NCBI GenBank assembly: GCA_001799195.1
Contig: MGSU01000077.1
Coordinates: forward strand, 1 to 14,167
DNA from: Deltaproteobacteria bacterium RIFOXYA12_FULL_61_11
Lineage (GTDB): Bacteria; Bdellovibrionota_F; JAHFAK01; YA12-FULL-61-11
Direction of reading: 5' to 3'
Length of the DNA: 14,167 bases
The notes under the pieces are model-generated. The model ran no database searches. It worked only from the letters and a program-made list of their open reading frames with translations, and was not told where the DNA came from. Both the position numbers and the translations under genes were made by a program. Positions 1 to 6,500 of this stretch are shown one piece after another. Within the stretch, counting starts at the first letter, position 1, and each line of letters starts with the position of its first letter.

Positions 1-33
1 CCTCGAGAAGTCTGGATCAATCCACCACCTTCT

Positions 34-62
34 ACACAGGAGGGCCTACACTAATCCTGTGT
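34..62. repeat. 8-bp perfect inverted repeat
   Basis: ACACAGGA (34-41) and TCCTGTGT (55-62) are perfect inverted copies separated by 13 bases. The element lies downstream of the stop of the minus-strand lipoprotein gene. Neither strand has a T-run directly after the stem, so it is not a textbook intrinsic terminator. It could be a weak terminator or a protein-binding operator for a gene left of the window. The repeat is seen directly; its role is unknown. Confidence 0.4.
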
Positions 63-170
63 TGAAAACTGTCTCATTTTCATTGACACGTTCCGATGGG
101 GATATTCGCGCCGAGAAAAAGGTTTTGCAACGCCAAGTTGCCTAGATGGTGTTGTATAAGATCCATGTCG

Positions 171-1043
171 TTATTGATAAAAGAGATTTTTATCCCTCTC
201 CATCCGTTCTGTCTCTTTGAAAAATTTCTCGACCGCATCTTGGCAATAGGGTGCTGTAAGAGGACTGAAAGTACCGGTGTTCATATCGATGAGGGTGCTG
301 CACCGTTGATCGTCATCCGATGGCAGTATGGTCGATCCATCGGCTAAGGTCGGTAAGCCGGGAGGTGGGCATTGTACACGAAAAGCAACACATCTCCCGT
401 CTGGACGGCGATACCTTGTTGTTTCTGTGCCGCAGGGTCTCCTGGTCGTGCATCCGACGGCTTCAAGAGTGCTGCACCATGCATCGTCGGTTACATCAAG
501 TGAATCATCCGGGGCTAGCTTCATCACGATGGGTTGGCAATGCGGAGCATGGAAACATTCATCGATGGTTAACCTATCGCACGGTTGTTCCTTGTTGACC
601 TTCGGAGACGTGGGTTCTCTTCCATCGTCATCACCACACAAATGGAGATAGGGATTTGGGTAAGATGTAGTATCAAGACGTTGTTGATAATAGGCACTGA
701 GAAGAAGGAGGCAGATATTGGAATCGGTATAATCTGTTGAATCAATTTCTTCCATTACTGTTTGTGATACCGTCTGACAACCACCAAGATGAAAATCGTA
801 ATACCAACATTTTTCATAATCCTCTACTGTAAATCGGTACCTTGTGGTCAGCGAGTTACAATATCCTTCGTGGGTGGTTATTTTCAATTTCTTCTTTATC
901 CCTTTCACACAGCGTCGATGTAAATCATATTGCAACCCATCAACGTCAATATATCTTACTTGATGGTCGCCAGTGAAAATAATGTCACATGATTGTAATA
1001 ATAATAGCAGTAGTATTACGACAAGATCGTTTTTCCCTGACAT
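171..1043 (-). CDS. cysteine-rich putative lipoprotein, unknown function
   Basis: This 290-residue protein starts with a short charged stretch (MSGKND), a Leu/Ile/Val-only hydrophobic core at about residues 7-16, and a lipobox-like LQSC ending at Cys19. It is probably cleaved by signal peptidase II and lipid-anchored. Gln at the -2 lipobox position is unusual but tolerated. Asp20 after the acylated Cys is an inner-membrane retention signal in Escherichia coli; whether that rule holds here is unknown. The mature part has sixteen further cysteines, an even number that fits disulfide bonding outside the cytoplasm. The spacing CDRLTIDECFHAPHC resembles Cys-rich lipoprotein modules I associate with myxobacteria, though I cannot name a family. 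The start is ATG at 1043; a GTG immediately upstream (1046) is an alternative, and GAGGTG lies 8 bases before the ATG. The gene is clearly more AT-rich than those to its right and is transcribed in the opposite direction, suggesting it is accessory or recently acquired. Confidence 0.75.
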   Translation of the reverse strand: MSGKNDLVVILLLLLLQSCDIIFTGDHQVRYIDVDGLQYDLHRRCVKGIKKKLKITTHEGYCNSLTTRYRFTVEDYEKCWYYDFHLGGCQTVSQTVMEEIDSTDYTDSNICLLLLSAYYQQRLDTTSYPNPYLHLCGDDDGREPTSPKVNKEQPCDRLTIDECFHAPHCQPIVMKLAPDDSLDVTDDAWCSTLEAVGCTTRRPCGTETTRYRRPDGRCVAFRVQCPPPGLPTLADGSTILPSDDDQRCSTLIDMNTGTFSPLTAPYCQDAVEKFFKETERMERDKNLFYQ

Positions 1044-1391
1044 CACGACGGCACCTCGTCCGCTGGGGTCATTGTTTGATGAAGATCAATTTGTCAATCA
1101 CACTGGCCCTCATACCCCCACCAAAGCCGGACTCGGTATCCAAAAACTCCAAAAAACTCCAAAGCCGGACGCTGTTTCCACACGCAACCCTCACAACCAC
1201 CTTCTCCATGCCGACAAAGGTACCATCGGGTCGATTCGACGGCAAGCTAAGGAAACGCTACACCAGCAAGAAGACGCACCAATGCCTTCCTCGCGCTTCG
1301 GCCGCGACCGTGAACTTGACACGATTCTTCTTTTCCCTGACTGTGGTTCATCCGGCAGTTACGTCCATACGATGATCACGGGAGGCCGAGT
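1044..1391. other. intergenic region without a recognisable gene; short direct repeats
   Basis: These roughly 345 bases separate the divergently transcribed lipoprotein and VOC genes. Open frames exist on the plus strand, but none gives a recognisable protein or has a good start. CCAAAGCCGGAC occurs twice (1121-1132 and 1159-1170), and AAAAACTCC occurs twice between the copies (1142-1150 and 1152-1160), suggesting local slippage duplication. A TTGACA at 1316-1321 could be a -35 for the VOC gene, but no decent -10 follows at the right distance. TTTTCCCTGAC also appears twice (1031-1041 and 1331-1341). Decayed gene remnants are possible but cannot be shown. Confidence 0.5.
1071..1097 (-). promoter_or_regulatory. 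possible promoter of the lipoprotein gene
   Basis: Read on the minus strand, a perfect -35 hexamer TTGACA (1097-1092) is followed after 15 bases by AACAAT (1076-1071), a 4/6 match to the -10 consensus. The spacer is shorter than ideal. Transcription would start near 1064, leaving about 20 bases before the start codon. Confidence 0.35.
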
Positions 1392-1790
1392 ATGCAGGAA
1401 CATCTCAAGAAACACGGTGCCTTTAGCTGGTTCGAGTTGATGACCACCGATGTCGAGGCAGCCAAGAAATTCTACGCTTCGGTGTTTGCCTGGACCTATC
1501 AAGAATTCCCGCTCGACGGGATGGGGCAGTACTCGGTGATCCAGGTAGAAGGTGAAGGTGTCGGCGGGATCATGCTCAATCCACCGCAGGCTGCTGCTGT
1601 GCCGCCGTACTGGGCGTCCTACATCGCCGTCCGGGATATCGATGCTACCGCGGCAACCTGGCTGCGGCATGGGGGTACAGTCATCGTCCCGCCGACCGAC
1701 ATTCCCGCGGTCGGCCGTTTCGCCGTTTTACAGGACCCTCAGGGTGCGGTGATCTCGGCAATCACTTACGTACCCGACCCTTCGGCCTGA
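1392..1790 (+). CDS. VOC superfamily (glyoxalase/bleomycin-resistance fold) protein
   Basis: The 132-residue protein shows two beta-alpha-beta-beta-beta modules typical of the vicinal oxygen chelate fold. The first runs from about residue 8 to 62 (SWFELMTTD, then a helix with AAKKFYASVFAWT, then GVGGIMLNP). The second runs from about 74 to 126 (WASYIAVRDIDAT, helix, GRFAVLQDPQGAVIS). FYxxVFxW and GRFAVLxDPxGA are common signatures of small single-chain VOC proteins often annotated as glyoxalase-like or hydroxylase-like. The usual glyoxalase I metal-ligand pattern is not evident, so I do not predict lactoylglutathione lyase activity. Substrate is unknown and the protein is probably cytoplasmic. 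GGGAGG at 1380-1385 lies 6 bases before the ATG, fixing the start. It seems to be a single-gene unit, with 210 bases before the next gene. Confidence 0.88.
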   Translation: MQEHLKKHGAFSWFELMTTDVEAAKKFYASVFAWTYQEFPLDGMGQYSVIQVEGEGVGGIMLNPPQAAAVPPYWASYIAVRDIDATAATWLRHGGTVIVPPTDIPAVGRFAVLQDPQGAVISAITYVPDPSA

Positions 1791-1844
1791 CTGCCCTGGA
1801 GCAGCGCCCGATGGTGCTCGCGAACCGCCGTCAATAGCCGTTCG

Positions 1845-1886
1845 GTGCGGGAGAGGCTGAACTACTCCTTTCCGTGTTCCCCGCAC
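1845..1886 (+). other. possible imperfect hairpin after the VOC gene
   Basis: GTGCGGG (1845-1851) and CCCGCAC (1880-1886) are perfect inverted copies. Inside them GAGAGG (1851-1856) can pair with CCTTTC (1867-1872) through one G-U wobble. No T-run follows, so terminator function for the VOC gene is only a guess. Confidence 0.2.
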
Positions 1887-1911
1887 GATCGTTTCGACAC
1901 CGGAAACAGTT

Positions 1912-1939
1912 TTAACAATAAGAAATAAATAAATATTAT
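1912..1939 (+). promoter_or_regulatory. putative sigma-70 type promoter for the exported protein gene
   Basis: TTAACA (1912-1917, 5/6 to TTGACA) and TATTAT (1934-1939, 5/6 to TATAAT) are 16 bases apart inside a short strongly AT-rich island (1911-1945) in otherwise GC-rich DNA. The predicted start of transcription near 1946 gives about 55 bases of leader before the ATG at 2001. This placement argues against an upstream in-frame ATG at 1941 as the translation start. Confidence 0.5.
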
Positions 1940-2000
1940 TATGGCTTGTTCTATGCATAAGGCTCCCTTCGGGCCATGTATGAACTCTGGAGATCACGCC

Positions 2001-2546
2001 ATGAAGACACCTCTCCTGCTCCTAGGTCTGTTGCTCCTGACGACGCAAGCCGGCGCCGCCACGCTCAAGGGTACCTTTGCCACCAGGCACGTCTCGGATT
2101 TCTACCTCGAATTCACCTTCATCGAGAGCGCGACGACACCGCGGCTCGAACTCCTGATCGACGCAGGTGGCGAGGAGGTCGTCCTGTCGTTCGAGGGCAG
2201 GATGGAGCGCGATACTTTCTACAGCAGCAATCCGGAAGGGGTTTGGTTCAACCGCCACAGTCCGACCTCGAACCTCGCGAGCTTGAACATTTTTGCCCCC
2301 GAGGTCCTTGCCTACTTCCAGGACTTCGCCGCCCAGGTCGATAGTCTGCCCATGCCCGACGAGCTGGTCATCGGGTTCCCGCTGAACCGTGAGCGGCAGG
2401 AGTACCGCGGCGAGCTGACCGAGAAAATCTCGGCGCGGCGCGATCACATCCTCGACTTCTCCGTCGAGTTCGTTGCTGCGGGTCCCGGAGCCCCGCGCAA
2501 ACTGGAATGGGTGAGCATCACCAATCGATCCTGCAAGGTCTACTGA
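2001..2546 (+). CDS. small exported protein of unknown function
   Basis: I do not recognise this 181-residue protein. It has a clear signal peptide: Lys2, a Leu-rich core (about 5-13) and an AGA-A cleavage site near residue 19, so it is probably periplasmic or secreted. The mature part alternates short hydrophobic and charged segments (FYLEFTFIES, RLELLIDAGGEEVVLSF, HILDFSVEFVAAG), consistent with a beta-rich fold. There is a single Cys near the C-terminus, in NRSCKVY. An in-frame ATG at 1941 would add 20 residues before the signal peptide; ATG 2001 is preferred because GGAG (1989-1992) lies 8 bases before it and the hydrophobic core then sits at the N-terminus. The gene appears to have its own AT-rich promoter and is 198 bases from yceD. 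Confidence 0.7.
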   Translation: MKTPLLLLGLLLLTTQAGAATLKGTFATRHVSDFYLEFTFIESATTPRLELLIDAGGEEVVLSFEGRMERDTFYSSNPEGVWFNRHSPTSNLASLNIFAPEVLAYFQDFAAQVDSLPMPDELVIGFPLNRERQEYRGELTEKISARRDHILDFSVEFVAAGPGAPRKLEWVSITNRSCKVY

Positions 2547-2658
2547 AGTCCCCGCCCCCAAGGTATCTGCTCCAATTCCACGTTTTCTTGAGATTGAGCT
2601 CCCCCCGGGCATCCCTGCCCTCGACTATGAAGCACGTCTGGCCATTGCGGCGAACACC

Positions 2659-2687
2659 TTGACAGCCGCACCGCGATCGAGTACAGA
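2659..2687 (+). promoter_or_regulatory. possible promoter of yceD-rpmF
   Basis: A perfect -35 hexamer TTGACA (2659-2664) is followed after 17 bases by TACAGA (2682-2687), only a 3/6 match to the -10 consensus. If used, the transcript would begin near 2694, at the foot of the hairpin 2697-2721. The weak -10 keeps confidence low. Confidence 0.35.
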
Positions 2688-2696
2688 CGGAGGACT

Positions 2697-2721
2697 TTCG
2701 CGATCCGTCGTGGATCGCGGA
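2697..2721 (+). repeat. perfect stem-loop upstream of yceD
   Basis: CGCGATCC (2699-2706), loop GTCGT (2707-2711) and GGATCGCG (2712-2719) form an 8-bp perfect GC-rich stem. It extends outward by one T-G wobble (2698/2720) and one T-A pair (2697/2721). There is no T-run after it, so it is not an intrinsic terminator. It lies 23 bases before the yceD start and could be a 5' leader structure or an operator in the DNA. Confidence 0.5.
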
Positions 2722-2744
2722 GCCTGTTATCGAGGTCGAGGTCG

Positions 2745-3284
2745 ATGCGCAAGGTTCGGTTGGTGGATCTCCCGAGCGAAGGGGTGCCCCTCTCGCTCGA
2801 GGAACCGGCAACCTGGTTGGCGGAATTCTTCCCCCCGGGGGACGAACTGCGCGAGTTGCTCACCGGACCGGTGCGTTTCGAGGGCAAGGTCGAGCGGATC
2901 GACACCACCCTGGTCCTGCACGGTGACGTGAGCGCCTCTTTGCGCCCGGTTTGCCACCGTTGCCTGGAACCCTTCGACCTGAAGATCCACGAGTCCATTT
3001 TCTTCCGTTTGGTCCACCGCGCAGAGGACGCCGATCGTATGGACCTCGAGGAAGATGCTATGTCCTACAGCGGCGAGTACCTCGACCTGCTCGAGGTACT
3101 GGGCGAGATCGTCAGTCTGGCCACTCCTGCGACCCTGGTCTGCACCGAGGACTGCAAAGGTCTTTGCCCCACCTGTGGGATCAACCGTAACCACGAGCAC
3201 TGCGCGTGCGACGAGCCGGTCCGCGGACCGCTCGCCGCAAAACTCGAAGCCATGTTGCACCGGCGCAAGGACGAGGTGTCCTGA
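2745..3284 (+). CDS. yceD: YceD family (DUF177) large-ribosomal-RNA accumulation protein
   Basis: At 179 residues this matches the usual length of YceD/DUF177, a cytoplasmic family linked to 23S rRNA accumulation and almost always encoded just before rpmF. Visible hallmarks are CHRCLEPF (Cys70, Cys73) and the C-terminal cluster CTEDCKGLCPTCGINRNHEH (Cys133, 137, 141, 144), followed by Cys153 and Cys155, the segment that makes the family easy to recognise. The Cys pairs may bind metal. The start ATG is preceded by two copies of GAGGTCG; GAGGT at 2732-2736 gives a normal 8-base spacing. The gene ends 47 bases before rpmF on the same strand with no terminator between, so the two are very likely co-transcribed. 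Confidence 0.93.
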   Translation: MRKVRLVDLPSEGVPLSLEEPATWLAEFFPPGDELRELLTGPVRFEGKVERIDTTLVLHGDVSASLRPVCHRCLEPFDLKIHESIFFRLVHRAEDADRMDLEEDAMSYSGEYLDLLEVLGEIVSLATPATLVCTEDCKGLCPTCGINRNHEHCACDEPVRGPLAAKLEAMLHRRKDEVS

Positions 3285-3331
3285 ACCCGGACGCCCCGGG
3301 AACATCGCGTACCAAGCCGGAGGAGGTAACC

Positions 3332-3514
3332 GTGCCAGTCCCAAAGCAAAAGAAATCGAAGTCCAAGGTCCGTAGCCGCCGCGCTCACGACTACCTGACG
3401 GAATTGTCCCTCGTCACCTGCTCCAATCCCGAATGCGGCGAGCAGATGATGCCCCATCGGGTCTGTCCGCGCTGCGGACAGTACAAGGGCCGCCAGGTCA
3501 TCCAGGTCTCCTGA
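3332..3514 (+). CDS. rpmF: 50S ribosomal protein bL32
   Basis: This 60-residue protein starts with the classic basic bL32 N-terminus (MPVPKQKKSKSKVRSRRAHD) and ends with PHRVCPRCGQYKGRQVI. Four cysteines (30, 35, 45, 48) form the zinc-binding site of the Cys-containing form of bL32. The first pair is spaced CSNPEC (four residues between) rather than the more common CX2C. The start is GTG at 3332, fixed by a strong AGGAGG at 3321-3326 five bases upstream. The same frame is open further upstream, but only this start gives the bL32 N-terminus. In many proteobacteria plsX and fabH follow rpmF; here an RHS gene does. Confidence 0.96.
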   Translation: MPVPKQKKSKSKVRSRRAHDYLTELSLVTCSNPECGEQMMPHRVCPRCGQYKGRQVIQVS

Positions 3515-3538
3515 GCCCCCGGCACGTCCATCCGGGCC

Positions 3539-3567
3539 TTGCCATCGGGGTGCTCCCCTGGTAGGAT
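3539..3567 (+). promoter_or_regulatory. putative promoter of the RHS gene
   Basis: TTGCCA (3539-3544, 5/6 to TTGACA) and TAGGAT (3562-3567, 4/6 to TATAAT) are separated by the optimal 17 bases, within the 84-base gap between rpmF and the RHS gene. Predicted transcription start is near 3574. The spacer contains a small GGGG-TGCT-CCCC hairpin (3547-3558). Confidence 0.45.
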
Positions 3568-3582
3568 GCGTCCTCCGACGCA
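3567..3582 (+). repeat. stem-loop in the RHS 5' leader
   Basis: TGCGTC (3567-3572), loop CTCC, GACGCA (3577-3582) form a perfect 6-bp stem ending 6 bases before the AGAGGTGA ribosome-binding region (3588-3595) of the RHS gene. It overlaps the predicted transcription start, so it may act at DNA level or as a short leader hairpin. Confidence 0.35.
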
Positions 3583-3598
3583 GCCGCAGAGGTGAGCC

Positions 3599-6500
3599 GT
3601 GAGTTCTCGTCGATCCCTTCTCTTGTTCGGCTTGCTCCTGAGCTTTTCCGGACTGGGGTCGGCCGGCGCGACCCTCGTGCGCGACGAGGTCGTGCACCGT
3701 TTTCCCGACCCGGTCAATATCAAGAACGGCAACCTCTATCTCGTCTACGAGGATCTCTACCTGCCGGCCTCGACCATGCCCTTGGTGCTGCAACGCACCT
3801 ATAACAGTTACAACAAACAACCCAGTCCCTTCGGGTATGGCTGGTCCTTCAATTTCCAGTACAAGATCATGGAATCCCCTCGCGGTTTCTTGCTCTTGAT
3901 CGAGGGGGACGGGTATACCAGCGCCTTCGTGAAGGACGACCAACTCTTCGACCGGGCCTCTCAGGCAGGCATCATCACCTCCCGACGTATCGAGGAGGAC
4001 AAACGACTCAATCAGTACCAGGACGACGGTTATTACCGGCATCTCCGGCTGAAACTCGAGCGTGACGACACCTACTTCGAAGAAATGAGCCGCAAGTATT
4101 TGTTCATAAAGCTTCCTTTGGCCAATGGCATCTATGTCTCGAAGGCCCGGGGGTTGCAGAAGATCAAGAAATCGGACAAGGGTTACGTGCTGTTGACCAA
4201 GCAACGGCAGCGCCTCTTCTTCGATGCCCAGGGACGGCTCACCAAGCTGAGCAACAGCGCGGGCAAAAGTATTACCTTCAACTACCGGGACCAGCGCCTG
4301 ATCTCGATCAGCGATCCGTATCGCCGCACCATCACCTTTACCTACAATCGCGACGGTTATATCGCCCGGTTGATCGACCCGACCAAGCGCTCGATCCGTT
4401 TCGAGTATGACGAGCGCGGGGACCTGATCGAGGTCCATCGCGGCAAGCGCATCGAGCGTTTCGAGTACGGCCGGGCCCATGAACTGACAAAAACGGTCTA
4501 TCCCGATGGCACGGCCACCGCGATAGAGTATGACGTCACCCGCAAAGCGGTGACCAAGCTCCTCGGTCCAGGGACCCTCCAAACCACCATCGGGTATCGG
4601 ATCACCAACTGGGAGAACAAATTCTACGAACGCGTGGTCACCGATCCCAACGGCGTGAAGACCACGTACCTGTTCGAGGGCGAGAAGGCCACCACCTTCC
4701 TCCCCTCGGGAGGCAAGATCCTCTCCTATACTAATAGTTGCTGCAACAGCCCTTATAAAATCGTCGATGCGGCCAACAACACCCTGCTCTACGAGTACGA
4801 TGAGTACGGCAATGTCCTCTCGTTCACCACCAGCATGGGCGCGGTGACCAAGTACACCTATGACGACCAGCAGCGGTTGACCTCTATCTCTAACCACCAC
4901 GGCACCTCGCACTACCGGTATGACAAAGCCGGCAACGTGGTCGATACGGAATTACCGGGGAAACTGCACTACCGGTACGGGTACGACAAACGCGGGGACC
5001 TCGTCGAACAGCGCGACCCCGAGAATAACCTCCTGAAAGTCGAATACGATCAATGGGGTAATCCGGCCGCTCTCGTCGACGAGGAGGGCCAGCGTTGGCT
5101 CTATCGCTACGACTTGATGGGTCGGTTGCTCGAGACCCGCGACCCTCGCGGAGGACGGTATCGCTACGAGTACGACGACCTAGATCGGTTGGTACGGGTC
5201 CTGGGCCCCGGCCGTGACACGGTGCGGTTCGCCTATGATCTCGCCGATAACGTGACTTCCTTGACCGACCAGGCCGGCCATACCGTGAACTACCGCTACG
5301 ACCAAACCAGGAACCTCGTGACCTTGCGCGACCCAGAAGGCGGAGAACAGGTCTTCGACTACGACGCTGGAGGGCGTCTCACCACCTTCCGCAACACCCA
5401 GGGGCAGCGCACTGCCTTCTCCTACGATGCCAAGGGCAACCTCCAGAAAATGGTCGATCCGCTGGGTACCGAGTACAGCCTGGACTACGATCACATCGGC
5501 CGCTTGGTGGCGATGACCTCCTCGGTCGGGTACAAGGAACGCTATCGCTACGATGCGGTCGGCCGCTTGATCGCCGTGGACAAGCATGATCAGCCCTTCC
5601 TGCGGCTGGACTACCAACTCAAGCCGCCCTCGATCCGGCTCAACGACTCCTTCGACAACTACTTGGTCACCACCTTCGATGTACTCGGTCGGCCGCTCTC
5701 GGTCGTCGACAAGTTCGGCAACACCCTGGTCAACGAATTCGACGGCAACGGGAACCTCCTCGGTTCGACCCTGAACGGCCAACCGGGTCTGCGCTACGCG
5801 TACGACCGCCGCGGGAAACCTCGCCAGGTGAGCCTTCCCAAGGGCGATCACGGAGTCACCTACAAATACGACGGCAACGGGAACCTGGCCTCGCTGACCG
5901 ACCTGTTCGGCAGGACCACTTCCTACGAATACGGCGCTCGGGACGAACTGGTCGCCGTCACCCATCCGAGCAACCGCGGTCTGCGCTTCGAGCACGACAG
6001 TCGAGGGTTGATCACCGCGGTGACTCTCCCGGACCGAGGCAGAGCGGCCTATGCCTATGACAAGCTCGGCCGCCTGCGCAGCTATCAATACCGCGACGAT
6101 GCGCCGTTCACCTACAAGTACGATCAGGCCGGCCACTTGGTCACGCTCGAGACCGATGATCGCAAGCTCGGCTACGTCTACGACGACCTCGGCCAAGTCC
6201 TCCAGGTCCTGCAGGACGGGAAGGTCCTCGCTTCCTACCGTTACAATGCCGATGGCACCGTGGCCGCGGCCAAGAACGACGAGACCATGTACGAGTTCGA
6301 GTACGATGGGCAACGCCGGTTGATGGCCATCCGCGACCTGACCACCTCGACTGCCATCACCTACCAGTACGACCGGCGCGGTCACAAGACCGGCTTCTCG
6401 CTCAGCGGAGGTGACCAGCGCGAGTGGAAACTGGACAAAGAATTGCGCATCTCGGCGATAAAACGCAACGGGAAGGATTTGATCCTGTTCGATTTCGATG

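Noticed and set aside
973-1440. Plus-strand frames of 155 and 128 codons in the region between the lipoprotein and VOC genes
   Set aside because: They overlap the start of the lipoprotein gene and run to or into the VOC gene, lack good ribosome-binding sites, and encode no recognisable motif.
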